Assembly (NCBI GenBank): GCA_964407525.1 | Contig: CAYOWC010000003.1 | Location: 4,626-68,625, forward strand | DNA from: DUZB01 sp964407525 | Lineage (GTDB): Bacteria > Desulfobacterota > DSM-4660 > Desulfatiglandales > Desulfatiglandaceae | Length of the DNA: 64,000 bases | Direction: 5' to 3' | Part shown: in pieces, positions 1 through 8,790 of the stretch | How positions within the stretch are numbered: position 1 is the first letter of the stretch | How the letters are laid out: every line of letters starts with the position of its first letter | Translations under genes and position numbers: made by a program | The notes under the pieces: generated by a model | Databases searched by the model: none | What the model was told of the DNA's origin: nothing | Seen by the model: the letters and a program-made list of their open reading frames with translations, nothing else

Positions 1-878
1 ATGAAAAAGGCGTCAAATCCTTCTTCCCTGAGTTGATCAAAGGTCACGTCTTTTCCAAAACGGGTATCGAAACGAAAAACCACACCCAGGTCTTCGATCA
101 TGGTTACTTCCTGGTCTATAACCTCCCTCGGAAGGCGATATCTCGGTATGCCCACCATCATCATTCCACCTGCCATGGGAAGAGCTTCGATAACTGTCAC
201 GGCGTAGCCGTTGAGTGCAAGATAGTAGGCTGCGGTCAGTCCACCGGGACCTGCTCCGATGATACATACCTTGTGATTTTTATCGGGTAATTTCGGGGGA
301 TTTCTGTAAAGCCTGTCCGACATGGCTTTTTCTGCTGCAAAGCCTTTAAGGTATTTGATGGATACCGGTTTATCGATTCTGCCTCTCACGCACATGAATT
401 CGCATGGGTTGGTGCATACGAGGCCGCATACCCATGGGAAGGGGTTATCTCTCCTGATCAGCTCTATGGCTTCTTCATCCCTTCCCTGGCTTATGAGCGT
501 TACATAGCTGGGCACATCAATTCCAGCCGGACATGCCATCTGGCATGGCGCAGGCGCAAGCCTGACGCAGGCCGCATCGGGGCAATTCCGGGTTTTCAGA
601 TGGCTTAGAAAGGTCTCCTGGTATGTGACTAGTCTATACAGGATTTCTTTGCCTGTATCAACACAGGCCCTGTCCGGACTTTCTTCCACGAGGTTCTTTG
701 AAATGGAGTGGATAGCAGGTAGATGTTCTTTTCCCGCCCTTCCGGAAGAGATGTCCTCTAAAAGCTTTAGTATTTCTTCCGCCCGTTGTCTACACCTTGC
801 ATTTTTCAAATATCCTTCAGAAATGATATCTGAAAGCCAATTGATGGTATCGGCAACCGGGCAAGCTCTATTGGCCAT
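1..878 (-). CDS. FAD-dependent oxidoreductase with Fe-S domain, GltD-like (3' end outside window)
   Basis: I translated this frame from the sequence; it starts at ATG 878 and runs off the left edge, giving 292 residues. Residues 1-100 resemble a degenerate C-terminal Fe-S helical domain of NuoF. Residues 99-165 carry the Cys pattern of the GltD/DPYD N-terminal Fe-S domain (CQMACPAG at 112-119, then CGLVCTNPCEFMC at 151-163). A dinucleotide-binding GAGPGG lies at 208-213. Proteins of this kind pass electrons between NAD(P)H and Fe-S partners. It is the last visible gene of a minus-strand operon after a ferredoxin and a molybdopterin oxidoreductase, so it probably supplies or accepts their electrons. 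The catalytic C-terminus is not visible, so the substrate is unknown. Confidence 0.8.
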   Translation of the reverse strand, partial: MANRACPVADTINWLSDIISEGYLKNARCRQRAEEILKLLEDISSGRAGKEHLPAIHSISKNLVEESPDRACVDTGKEILYRLVTYQETFLSHLKTRNCPDAACVRLAPAPCQMACPAGIDVPSYVTLISQGRDEEAIELIRRDNPFPWVCGLVCTNPCEFMCVRGRIDKPVSIKYLKGFAAEKAMSDRLYRNPPKLPDKNHKVCIIGAGPGGLTAAYYLALNGYAVTVIEALPMAGGMMMVGIPRYRLPREVIDQEVTMIEDLGVVFRFDTRFGKDVTFDQLREEGFDAFF

Positions 879-921
879 TATTCAAGGTTCCTGGAGGTGA
901 GTGCAGATTGTCACCAATATT

Positions 922-1434
922 TTATATGGTTTCTTCCAAGGATGCCATTGCCTTTGCGTAACGCTCTCTTCTTATTTTGGGTGGTGTTTCGGCGGGGCCG
1001 AACTGAAGGCAATGGGTCGTGCAAACGGTAACGCAGGCAGGTTGTTTGCCCTGGTCGAGCCGATCCATGCAGTAATCGCATTTGACAGCCTTTCCTGTTT
1101 CAGGGTTCCATTGTGGGGCGCCCCACGGGCATGCGGACAAGCAGGTTTTGCATCCAACGCAGAGCAAGGGGTCCACAAACACGATTCCATCCGTTTCCCT
1201 CTTCTGCATAGCGCCCGTTGGACATGCTGCTACACACCACGGGTCTTCGCAGTGAAAACAGGGCATGAACGTATATGCTGCTTTTGGCTGATTCCCGACA
1301 AAGACCGGACCGACAGTGACGATTTCGCAGAGTTTTGGCCCGACGGGTAGATTCTTGTTGGCTTTACAGGCTACTTCACATGTGTGGCAACCGATGCATT
1401 TCTTTGTATCCTGAAAAAGGTAGTATTTGCTCAT
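922..1434 (-). CDS. Four-cluster 4Fe-4S ferredoxin subunit (HybA/DmsB/NrfC-like)
   Basis: The 170-residue protein has the four Cys clusters of the electron-transfer subunit of molybdopterin oxidoreductases: CIGCHTCEVAC at 13-23, CFHCEDPWCVAACP, CVGCKTCLSACPWG and CDYCMDRLDQGKQPACVTVC. In the family these bind four [4Fe-4S] clusters that wire the catalytic subunit to another carrier. There is no signal peptide, so it is probably cytoplasmic. It lies 33 bp after the molybdopterin oxidoreductase and 43 bp before the FAD subunit on the same strand. No membrane anchor gene is visible, which points to a soluble complex. Confidence 0.9.
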   Translation of the reverse strand: MSKYYLFQDTKKCIGCHTCEVACKANKNLPVGPKLCEIVTVGPVFVGNQPKAAYTFMPCFHCEDPWCVAACPTGAMQKRETDGIVFVDPLLCVGCKTCLSACPWGAPQWNPETGKAVKCDYCMDRLDQGKQPACVTVCTTHCLQFGPAETPPKIRRERYAKAMASLEETI

Positions 1435-1467
1435 TGTATCACTCCAACTCCAAGTATGCTGAGGCCC

Positions 1468-3552
1468 TTAATCTGGCTTGACCGTTACAAAAGTATTGTG
1501 AAAGGCGGGGCTTCCTCCGATCATATCGGATACGTTTTCCATCAGTGACGCATCATTCAGGCCTTTACTGAATGAACGGGTGGCCCCTTTGGACTCGTGG
1601 CCGAAACCATGGAGCATGAACACCATTTCCGGATGGATGAGGGGTGTCACGAAGGCCTTTATTTTTCCGGAACCGCAACTCGATGATACTTTCACCCAAT
1701 CTCCGTTATTTATTCCCATTTTTCCAGCTTTTTCTGCGTTGATCCAGAGGGTGTTTTCAGGGGTGATTTCATTCAGGTAGGGATTGTTTTGAGTGGAAAC
1801 ATGGGTATGGACAGCGCAACGTCCTGTTACCAACCTGAACTGGTCATCCGGGGGTGAAATTACGGAAGCATAAGGGGGAAATGAGCGGTAACCGGCGTCC
1901 TTTAATAATGTTGATTCTAATTCAATCTTTCCGGAAGGCGTCTTAAAGGGTATACCGTCTTTTCTGTCCCACAAAATCTGCTTATCGCCGTATGCGACGA
2001 AGCCTTTCGACTGGAAGTCTTCCATGTCAAACCCTGTGCCTTCCAGTTGCCAGGCAACCAGTTCCTCCATGGTTTCATAGGGAAAATATTCTCCAATTCC
2101 CAGCTTTTCCCCAATCTGTTTTAGAATCATGGCGCCCGGTCGCGTGTCATATCGCGGGGTTACTGATTGCCGTCTTAAAAACATCTGTGGTTTGAGTCCA
2201 TTCATCTGTTGAATACAGTCTGTCCTTTCAAGATAGGTGGACTCAGGCAGGATTACATCGGAATACCAGGCAATATCGCTGTAGTTGATGTCTATGGTCA
2301 CGATAAGATCCAGTTTATCCAGCGCCTTTTTTGTCAAATTGGAATCAGGTATGGACATAATTGGCTCAAAGCGGAAATTAATCAGGGCCTTCAAAGGGTA
2401 CGGATCTTCTTCGAGTATGGCGTACGGCAGCATCTGGGCTACCCCATGATTGGGATCAGGGAGAGGGAAATCCGGGGTCCCTACTTTGTCAAAACGTGGA
2501 AGATCGATTTTAGGGAAGGTTTGTTCCGTGAGCTTCCTCGCTGCTTTTCCACCGATTTCACCGGGGCCTTTCTTGAAGAACAGGCCACCTTTTGCTTCGA
2601 TGCTTCCCATGAGAACATTCAGTATGAAAATCGACCGGCGCATATAGATTTCATCGGTGTGGCTTGCTCCCCTGTATCCAAAATGAAAGATAACGGAAGG
2701 ACTGTCTTTGGCCACTTCCCTTGCCAGATTTTCTATCTCAATGGCAGAAATTCCGGTTTCTCCCTCAGCCCATTGAGGAGTATGGGGTTGTACAAAGTCC
2801 TGGAGTTCCTGAAGACCCGTCACCCAACGGTCTACGAACGCGGCATCGTAAAGCCTGTCTCGAAGAATTACATGGATCAGAGCATAATTCAGGGCCAGGT
2901 CTGTGCCGGGCCTGATCATCCAGTAGCGTGAAGATTTTGTGGCGGTGACCGTGACTCTCGGATCGATACAGGTAACTTTGGCGCCATTTTCCATGGCATC
3001 CGTCAGGGCGTTGACACCTTTCACTTCGATGGCTTCAAAAATATTTCGACCGTACAGAACAATGTGTTTGGTATTTTTATAATCTATTCCGATCTGGGCA
3101 TCCGTATATCCGAAAAGGGACCTTGCTGCCGTATTCACCGAGCCTTTGCACAGGGCATCATGTGTGAAATGATTGGGCGAACCGATCGCTTTCATGAAGG
3201 TCTTGCTGACATGGGTTGCTAACTGTGTACGCTCGCCTAAAGCTACGCTGTGTCCCCCGTGATTATCAATGATGTTCCTGAGTTTGTCGCCGACCATGGT
3301 GAGAGCTTCCTCCCATGAAGCCTTTCTCCATTGGCCGGACCCTCTGGCCCCGGTCCTTATCATGGGCGACTGAACCCGATCATGATCGTACAGAAGGGCT
3401 GTCCCGGCGGCGCCTTTCGGGCAAAGGCTACCCTCGATGCCAGGTACATGAGGATTGCCCTCAATCCATTTTACCTGGTCATTTTCTACGGTGACCTTTA
3501 TGGGACAGCGAACCGAACACATAAAACAGAGGCTGTATACTTCCTTCTCCAT
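1468..3552 (-). CDS. Molybdopterin-dependent oxidoreductase, catalytic subunit (DMSO reductase family)
   Basis: The 694-residue protein opens with the [4Fe-4S] motif of the DMSO reductase family (C9, C12, C16, C44, followed by PKG). The molybdopterin domain and the C-terminal MGD-binding domain (about 580-694) follow. Cys135 in ALCKGS sits where PsrA/PhsA-type enzymes place their Mo or W ligand, so a Cys-ligated metal is my inference. There is no Tat signal, unlike periplasmic thiosulfate or polysulfide reductases, so it is probably cytoplasmic. It heads the operon with the ferredoxin and FAD subunits. A NAD(P)H-linked reductase or dehydrogenase is likely; the substrate cannot be told from sequence. 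Confidence 0.88.
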   Translation of the reverse strand: MEKEVYSLCFMCSVRCPIKVTVENDQVKWIEGNPHVPGIEGSLCPKGAAGTALLYDHDRVQSPMIRTGARGSGQWRKASWEEALTMVGDKLRNIIDNHGGHSVALGERTQLATHVSKTFMKAIGSPNHFTHDALCKGSVNTAARSLFGYTDAQIGIDYKNTKHIVLYGRNIFEAIEVKGVNALTDAMENGAKVTCIDPRVTVTATKSSRYWMIRPGTDLALNYALIHVILRDRLYDAAFVDRWVTGLQELQDFVQPHTPQWAEGETGISAIEIENLAREVAKDSPSVIFHFGYRGASHTDEIYMRRSIFILNVLMGSIEAKGGLFFKKGPGEIGGKAARKLTEQTFPKIDLPRFDKVGTPDFPLPDPNHGVAQMLPYAILEEDPYPLKALINFRFEPIMSIPDSNLTKKALDKLDLIVTIDINYSDIAWYSDVILPESTYLERTDCIQQMNGLKPQMFLRRQSVTPRYDTRPGAMILKQIGEKLGIGEYFPYETMEELVAWQLEGTGFDMEDFQSKGFVAYGDKQILWDRKDGIPFKTPSGKIELESTLLKDAGYRSFPPYASVISPPDDQFRLVTGRCAVHTHVSTQNNPYLNEITPENTLWINAEKAGKMGINNGDWVKVSSSCGSGKIKAFVTPLIHPEMVFMLHGFGHESKGATRSFSKGLNDASLMENVSDMIGGSPAFHNTFVTVKPD

Positions 3553-3651
3553 GCATCTTTCTCCTCGATCAGAATGCGATGGTTTTGCATCAAATCGTTG
3601 TTTCTATTTAATTCCTGGCATATGTAAAATGTCTTTTGTTTTTCTGAGCAT

Positions 3652-3680
3652 AAAAAAAGCCCGCCATGGGGACGGGCTTT
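3652..3680 (-). terminator. Intrinsic terminator of the MinD/Mrp operon
   Basis: On the minus strand an 8-bp perfect stem (AAAGCCCG with CGGGCTTT) and 9-nt loop run into seven T. It lies 59 bp after the stop of the last MinD-type gene and ahead of the molybdopterin oxidoreductase, so it separates the two operons. Confidence 0.85.
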
Positions 3681-3738
3681 ACTATTCCATTTTTTCCTTT
3701 TTGTGTCAATAATGGAAATTGCTAATTGGAAACCGCTG

Positions 3739-4614
3739 CTAAATTTCTATCGCCTCCGTTACTTTTTGCCAGAGTTCTTTCACCGAGAGTGCCGCTTCTG
3801 ATTTTGGATCATATTCAAAAATCGTCTTCGCCTGGACCATGGACTTTGTGAATACGGGATCAAATGGGACTCTCCCTATTACGCGCATGCCCCTTTCATT
3901 CGAAAAATCTTCAATGGCCTGGGTCTGTTCAAGATTCAGATCAAATTTATTCACACAAACCAGCGCCGGCACCTTGAAATGCGCGGCTAATTGGGAAACC
4001 CTCTCCATGTCGTGTCTGCCCGATACGGTGGGTTCGGCGATGATGAGAAGTGCGGCTGCGCCTCCGATGGAAGCGATAACCGGGCAACCTATCCCTGGAG
4101 GGCCATCGGTCAATATCAGGTCCATGCCCTGCTTTTCTGCAAGGGACTTTGCTTCAGTCCGCACAATGGTCACAAGTTTGCCTGAATTTTCCTCTGCGAT
4201 ACCCAGCCTGGCATGGATCATGGGGCCGAACCGTGAGTCGGAGCGAAACCACTGTCCGCAGGTGTTTACAGGGAAATCGATAGCCTTTTCAGGGCAGAAA
4301 TAGACGCAAACTCCGCATCCTTCACATTCCAGAGGGTCTACCTCGTAGTTTTCATCGATGGCGTTCCACCTGCAGAGATCTGTACAGCGTCCGCATTCAG
4401 TACATTTGTCATGGTTGATGACGGCAGTACTCCCACCCTGAAAATCGTGTTCTTCCTTCACGTCCGGATTCATGATCAGGTGAAGATCCGCTGCATCCAC
4501 ATCCGCATCACAGAGGACTTTGTTTTGGGCCAATGAAGCAAAAGAGGCCACGATACTTGTTTTGCCTGTTCCGCCTTTGCCGCTTATGATAACCAACTCT
4601 TTCATACAATTCAC
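3739..4614 (-). CDS. MinD-type P-loop ATPase with inserted ferredoxin domain (ORP cluster)
   Basis: The 291-residue protein has a deviant Walker A motif KGGTGKT at 13-19. A two-cluster ferredoxin insert follows at about 70-115 (CTECGRCTDLC and CEGCGVCVYFC), then the switch region DGPPGIGCPV. These are the marks of the MinD superfamily ATPases with a ferredoxin insert that are encoded in pairs next to the orange protein in Desulfovibrio. In that system they belong to a complex proposed to act in Fe-S/Mo-Cu cluster handling and cell division. It is paired with its paralogue 15 bp upstream and is the last gene before a terminator. Confidence 0.88.
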   Translation of the reverse strand: MNCMKELVIISGKGGTGKTSIVASFASLAQNKVLCDADVDAADLHLIMNPDVKEEHDFQGGSTAVINHDKCTECGRCTDLCRWNAIDENYEVDPLECEGCGVCVYFCPEKAIDFPVNTCGQWFRSDSRFGPMIHARLGIAEENSGKLVTIVRTEAKSLAEKQGMDLILTDGPPGIGCPVIASIGGAAALLIIAEPTVSGRHDMERVSQLAAHFKVPALVCVNKFDLNLEQTQAIEDFSNERGMRVIGRVPFDPVFTKSMVQAKTIFEYDPKSEAALSVKELWQKVTEAIEI

Positions 4615-4629
4615 CTTCTGATATTGGTC

Positions 4630-5478
4630 TTATTCGCTGTTCTTGTTGACAATGTCTTTGATGCGATCGTGGAGATTGCGAAATTGCTCCCTGTATTCAG
4701 GCAGGGCATCCACGAGAAGTTCTCCCTTTGAGTAGGCCACGGCTATGTCTCGGTCGAACGGGATTTCCATCAGGATGGGCAACTCTTCTTCCCCCGCATA
4801 CTCCCTTACTCGATCATCACCCATATCGGAGCGGTTAATGACAAGACCTGAAGGGATACCTAAAATCTTGACTGCTTCCACGGCCAATTTGAGATCGTGC
4901 AAACCAAATGGCGTGGGTTCAGTGACCAGCAAGACAAAATCTACGCCCTTCATGGCTGCAATGACCGGGCAGGAGGTGCCCGGAGGCGCATCAATGATGG
5001 TGAGCCCGTCCATTTTTGTGTGAGATCGTACTGCCCGAATCAATGGAGGAGACATGGCCTCTCCTATCCTTAATTTGCCATGGACGAATTCAAGTCCGTT
5101 CTTGGTAGCCATTTCAATGACACCAAGTTCGCGCCCCGTTTCAGTGATGGCATTCTCAGGACAGACTTCCATGCAGCCGCCGCAACTGTGGCACATTTCG
5201 TGGAATGGGAGCACCGTTTCACCGATTACCACGATTGCCTTGAACTGGCATATATCACTGCATTTTTTACACAAAGTGCACTTTTCTTCGTCTACTTCCG
5301 GAACAGGGGTCGATATTGTTTCAGATTTGTGAAAAGAAGGGTGTATGAACAGATGAGCGTTCGGCTCTTCTACGTCACAATCCAGCAATTGGACTTGCTG
5401 ATCGACAGCCACAGCCAGATTGGTGGCTACGGTTGTTTTCCCTGTCCCCCCTTTTCCACTCGCGATACTTATTATCAT
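4630..5478 (-). CDS. MinD-type P-loop ATPase with inserted ferredoxin domain, paralogue (ORP cluster)
   Basis: The 282-residue paralogue of the next gene has KGGTGKT at 9-15, ferredoxin motifs CTLCKKCSDIC and CHSCGGCMEVC, and the ATPase switch DAPPGTSCPV. The two presumably arose by duplication and are always found as a tandem pair in ORP clusters, suggesting a heterodimer; that is family knowledge and inference. It lies 77 bp after an IscU-like scaffold gene, which fits a role in moving Fe-S or Mo-containing clusters. Confidence 0.88.
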   Translation of the reverse strand: MIISIASGKGGTGKTTVATNLAVAVDQQVQLLDCDVEEPNAHLFIHPSFHKSETISTPVPEVDEEKCTLCKKCSDICQFKAIVVIGETVLPFHEMCHSCGGCMEVCPENAITETGRELGVIEMATKNGLEFVHGKLRIGEAMSPPLIRAVRSHTKMDGLTIIDAPPGTSCPVIAAMKGVDFVLLVTEPTPFGLHDLKLAVEAVKILGIPSGLVINRSDMGDDRVREYAGEEELPILMEIPFDRDIAVAYSKGELLVDALPEYREQFRNLHDRIKDIVNKNSE

Positions 5479-5555
5479 GATTGTATTCGGAAACCGAAAT
5501 CATGGATTCAAAAAAGTCAAAGACCCTGCAAACCCAAACTTCTGTTTTCCGCCTT

Positions 5556-5993
5556 TCATTTCTGCCGTTGTTTGACCATGTAATTATTCAATGCTTCCTG
5601 CAGGGTTTCCCCTGCAAGAAAAGCACAATGCTCCTCTTCTCCGGGAAGGCCTCCCAGTCTTTCAAGGATATCCTTTCCCGTAACATAAAGCAGCTCATCC
5701 GGAGTCTTATTCAGAGCCATTTCCGCCGCGAAAGAACCGCACACCGCGCTTGACCCACACCCATCTGTTTTAAAGGATGCTTCTTTCACCTGGTTGTTTT
5801 CAAACTTCAGGAAAATTTCCATGGTGTCGCTACATGGCCCTGTGACTCGTGCGTATCCGTCGGGATCTTTGATTTCCCCCTGATAGAGCGGATTCTGCCA
5901 TCTTTCGAAAGCTGCAACGCCATAGGCGTTTTTTGTATCGTCAAAGATTTCTGCCTGGAGATTCTTTACAAAATTGTCGAAATCCTCACCCAT
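5556..5993 (-). CDS. IscU/NifU-like iron-sulfur scaffold protein
   Basis: The 145-residue protein carries the IscU-type ligand set: C54 in GPCSDT, C79 in DGCGSS and C123 in EHCAFLA, with an extra C85. The fold and Cys spacing are those of U-type scaffolds that assemble [2Fe-2S] or [4Fe-4S] clusters. No IscS cysteine desulfurase is visible nearby, so it may serve the ORP-type cluster machinery around it rather than general Fe-S assembly. A second scaffold of the same type is encoded at 9570-10007. The start has no strong competitor. Confidence 0.85.
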   Translation of the reverse strand: MGEDFDNFVKNLQAEIFDDTKNAYGVAAFERWQNPLYQGEIKDPDGYARVTGPCSDTMEIFLKFENNQVKEASFKTDGCGSSAVCGSFAAEMALNKTPDELLYVTGKDILERLGGLPGEEEHCAFLAGETLQEALNNYMVKQRQK

Positions 5994-6019
5994 CTTTTTT
6001 CCCTCTGATTACCGTTTTG

Positions 6020-6232
6020 TCAGCTCCTCGACATGCGCTCACCACATTTTGGGCATTTCTGCTCAAAACAGGGAATACCTCGTTCATGTGGAGCTTTCGT
6101 TCCGCATTTCGGGCATAAACAGTCTCCTCCGGGTCCCAGGCCTTTACCTCCGCCCCATCCTCGGCCCCTGCCTGACTCTTCCTGCCCCTGGCCTTTTGCC
6201 ACACCCTGCCGACCTTGTCCTCTTGTCGCCAT
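6020..6232 (-). CDS. Small Gly/Arg-rich zinc-ribbon protein
   Basis: About 70 residues. I start at ATG 6232 because GGAGGTG lies 6 bases upstream; an in-frame GTG three codons earlier sits on the ribosome site. The N-terminal half is rich in Gly, Gln and Arg. The C-terminal half has CPKCG and a second CPKCG 20 residues later, a rubredoxin-like or zinc-ribbon knuckle pair. I do not recognise a named family. It lies between mrp and the IscU-like gene in the same operon, so it probably belongs to the ORP-type system. Confidence 0.65.
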   Translation of the reverse strand: MATRGQGRQGVAKGQGQEESGRGRGWGGGKGLGPGGDCLCPKCGTKAPHERGIPCFEQKCPKCGERMSRS

Positions 6233-6260
6233 AGTCCACACCTCCCATAGATTGGAAATG

Positions 6261-7127
6261 TCAGTGAAGACCTTTGTCTCCTTCCATCAATGTTACCACG
6301 TCATCCGCGATTTTATTGAAGGCCTTCGAGAAAGGAATTTCCTCATTTTCAAGAATTGACATGTTCCCGTCATCACCCCCTGCAACCACCTGCGGTTCGA
6401 TGGGAAGAGTGCCCAGGAGCCTGAGGTTTTCCTTCTTGGCGGTCAACATCCCGCCATTGGATTTGAACAGGTCGATTGTTTTTCCGCAATGGGGGCAGGA
6501 CAATCCACTCATGTTTTCCACAAGACCTAATATTTCCATATTAACCTGTCTGCAGAAATTAATAGATTTTCTTACATCTGCAAGGGATATTTCCTGGGGC
6601 GTCGTGACGATGAGCGCTTTGGCTCCGGGAATGGTCTGGGCTACGGTTAATGGCTCGTCTCCTGTTCCCGGAGGTGAGTCAATGATGAGGTAATCAAGGT
6701 CGTTCCACTCGATATCTGAGATGAATTGCCTGATAACACCGATTTTGAGAGGTCCTCTCCAGATGGTCGCGGCATCCTTGTCTTCACCCATAAGAGATTC
6801 CACGGAAATAACCTGCATATTTGGCAGGTATTGCACCGGTGTTGCTTTGCTGCCCTGGGTACCCGGTCCTACATTCCCTTTTAATCCTAACATTCGAGGA
6901 ATACTGGGGCCGTGAAGATCCACGTCCATAAGCCCTACTTTTTTATTTCTTTTTGCAAGTGCAACCGAGAGATAGGCTGCTACGCTGCTTTTTCCAACGC
7001 CCCCTTTGCCGCTCATTACCAGAATCTTGTTCTTTATGCGGCTCAGGCTTGTCTCAATTTCCTTGTCCTGCATCTGATGTTGGTCTTTCTGGTTTTGAGA
7101 ACTACAACTTTGCCCTTGATTGTTCAT
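6261..7127 (-). CDS. mrp: Mrp/ApbC (NBP35-type) Fe-S carrier ATPase
   Basis: The 288-residue protein has the deviant Walker A KGGVGKS at 41-47, the switch DSPPGTGDEPL and the C-terminal CPHC motif that binds a bridging [4Fe-4S] cluster in the Mrp/Nbp35 family. These ATPases carry Fe-S clusters to target proteins. The N-terminal 30 residues are polar and contain a single Cys8. It begins the downstream half of the ORP-type cluster, and an Mrp gene is a standard member of Desulfovibrio orp loci. Confidence 0.9.
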   Translation of the reverse strand: MNNQGQSCSSQNQKDQHQMQDKEIETSLSRIKNKILVMSGKGGVGKSSVAAYLSVALAKRNKKVGLMDVDLHGPSIPRMLGLKGNVGPGTQGSKATPVQYLPNMQVISVESLMGEDKDAATIWRGPLKIGVIRQFISDIEWNDLDYLIIDSPPGTGDEPLTVAQTIPGAKALIVTTPQEISLADVRKSINFCRQVNMEILGLVENMSGLSCPHCGKTIDLFKSNGGMLTAKKENLRLLGTLPIEPQVVAGGDDGNMSILENEEIPFSKAFNKIADDVVTLMEGDKGLH

Positions 7128-7243
7128 GGAATTTTAAACCTCCTAAGTGTCTGCTGATTCGGCAGGAAAATGTTTCTGCCGGGTTGTTTCTGCTGCTGCG
7201 TGAAATTAACTTTTTAAAACAATCTGTCAAGAGAAGAATCTCT

Positions 7244-7606
7244 TTATTTGTGCAATCCAACGCTGCTGCAACCGGGCATCAGAAAGCTTGAGTCAAGGCA
7301 AATGCCGTTCGGCTCTTTTGTGAAAGCCTCAAGCACCTGGTTTGCGGATCCGCATACCCAGGGGATGACTTGAATGCCGGAGGTTTGCAGCATGTCCAGA
7401 AAGTTTCTTGAAATGGCGCCGCATATCAGGACATCGATGCCGAGAACCCGAATCCGCGCGCATCTGCGAATCACGGCCTGTTCCTCAAAATGGGTTTTGA
7501 AACGGGAGAGTTCCTTCTTCCCCTCTATTTCAAGTACCAGTAATGTGGCAGCAGTATCGAAAACAGGGGATATTTTCCCTTCCCAGACGGAGATGGCAAC
7601 TTTCAT
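7244..7606 (-). CDS. NifX/ORP-type dinitrogenase cofactor-binding-like protein
   Basis: I start at ATG 7606 (MKVAISVWEGKISPVFDTA), which is where the NifX/NifB-C domain begins; upstream in-frame sequence is unlike the family. The 120-residue protein has the family's N-terminal strand and a conserved loop (VLICGAISR), but lacks the PRFGR motif of its relatives here, so it is a divergent member. NifX-type proteins carry Fe-S/Mo clusters, and the orange protein of this family binds a Mo-Cu sulfide. It lies 19 bp after another NifX gene and 116 bp before mrp. Confidence 0.75.
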   Translation of the reverse strand: MKVAISVWEGKISPVFDTAATLLVLEIEGKKELSRFKTHFEEQAVIRRCARIRVLGIDVLICGAISRNFLDMLQTSGIQVIPWVCGSANQVLEAFTKEPNGICLDSSFLMPGCSSVGLHK

Positions 7607-7625
7607 GGAAAACCTTCTGTTTCTA

Positions 7626-8279
7626 TTAGTTTCCCAGACTTTCAATTCTGGTCGTGATACTGTTTAATTGGTCTTTCAAGGCTTTGATTTGTTCCATCAG
7701 TTCTTTCTTCTCGTTGTTTTCCAGGGTGGCAGGATTATCATTCGAACTGGCGGCCCTTGGAATTGTTCCTCCTGCTCGGCCCATCCCTCTCCCCATGCCT
7801 CCTCCGCATCGGCTTCCCCTGCCCATTCCACCTCCGCCCCCTCTGCCCACGGAGAAATTTTGCTCCATGGCGACGTTTGTATCCGGGCTTGGGCTTTTTC
7901 CTCCGTTGCTTTCTCCTCCCATTCCGTGATGATCCGCAACGTTGGCCTCGGTTGTCGTTTTTAGATGTCCGGCCTTATATCTTTCAACAGCCTCTTCTAT
8001 GCTTCCTGCTTGACCCACAACAAGTTCCACACCGGCAGCTTGAAGTGTTCGTACCGCATTGGGCCCGCAATTCCCCGTAATGACGGCATGGGCATCCTTT
8101 GAGGCTATAAACTGGGCCGATTGTATTCCAGCTCCTCCCCCCAGCGCTATGCTTTCATTGTCAAAAACCTGAAATTCCATATTGTCAATATCTATAATCA
8201 AGAAGTACGCGCATCTGCCAAATCGCGGGTCTATCTGATCGCTTAGATTCTTTCCCGTTGAACTTACTGCCACTAACAT
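7626..8279 (-). CDS. NifX/ORP-type protein fused to Gly-rich DUF5320-like tail with coiled coil
   Basis: Residues 1-110 form a NifX/ORP domain (DPRFGR, then GNCGPNAVRTLQAAG). A Gly/Arg/Met-rich linker follows at about 140-170 with repeated GGGMGRG, then a charged helix at about 188-217 likely to form a coiled coil. The tail resembles DUF5320, which is encoded separately at 10693-11061, so this looks like a fusion of two cluster components. A protein of this kind could hold a metal cluster while the tail oligomerises; that is inference. It probably heads the transcript that continues through mrp to the MinD pair. Confidence 0.75.
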   Translation of the reverse strand: MLVAVSSTGKNLSDQIDPRFGRCAYFLIIDIDNMEFQVFDNESIALGGGAGIQSAQFIASKDAHAVITGNCGPNAVRTLQAAGVELVVGQAGSIEEAVERYKAGHLKTTTEANVADHHGMGGESNGGKSPSPDTNVAMEQNFSVGRGGGGGMGRGSRCGGGMGRGMGRAGGTIPRAASSNDNPATLENNEKKELMEQIKALKDQLNSITTRIESLGN

Positions 8280-8518
8280 GGTGCCAACCCCCTATCTCTT
8301 GCAGGTTTATAACTGGTGCTCGCTTCACTGTGCTCATAAGCATATTTCGTGCCAGACGAATGAAATCGTATCTTTCCATGACCTCGCTTTCATATGAAAA
8401 ATTCGGCATCCTTCATTTTCCAGTTTACACTTTTGTCGTCACATCTACCTGCTTTCCATACTCCTGCGTTGGTGTTGAAACCCCTGTGTACGCACTCTCA
8501 CCCAACCATCGTCAGGAA

Positions 8519-8595
8519 CCTCCAGGAACTTCGTCCGTTTCCGGAGTCTCGCAGGCTCGCTTACCCGGAGTCCCGCGCGGGAATGACGAGACGGA
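8519..8595. repeat. Dispersed intergenic repeat, copy 1 (partial)
   Basis: The stretch contains, on the minus strand, GGTAAGCGAGCCTGCGAGACTC and a GGGAATGACG edge on the plus strand. The same 22-base block recurs with few changes at 59571-59592, and the GGAATGAC edge recurs at 48364-48371. It lies in a gene-free stretch of about 500 bases upstream of the NifX fusion gene, in which I otherwise see nothing coding. Confidence 0.5.
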
Positions 8596-8724
8596 TGGAT
8601 TTTGACTTTTTACGAATTTATCAGATATTGACTTGAGGAATATTTGTTGTTGCAGATATGCAGATCTTTCGTCGATTAAGTTGCAGGTATGCAATTTTGT
8701 GATATGGAAGGTGTGTATGGATGA

Positions 8725-8755
8725 GGCGGGGGCATTACAGGGATCAGCCCCCGCC
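8725..8755. other. Strong GC-rich stem-loop
   Basis: GGCGGGGGC (8725-8733) pairs perfectly with GCCCCCGCC (8747-8755) around a 13-nt loop. There is no T run on either side, so it is not a standard intrinsic terminator. It lies downstream of the fmdB gene and could still end or stabilise that transcript. Confidence 0.4.
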
Positions 8756-8790
8756 GAAGAGATAAAATTCTGAAAGAAGAATATCCTGCC

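Noticed and set aside
2209..2931. Open frame of 240 codons on the plus strand
   Set aside because: It is antisense to the molybdopterin oxidoreductase, whose motifs are unmistakable.
8185..8409. 74-codon ORF on the minus strand upstream of the NifX fusion gene
   Set aside because: It overlaps the NifX start in another frame and lacks family resemblance.
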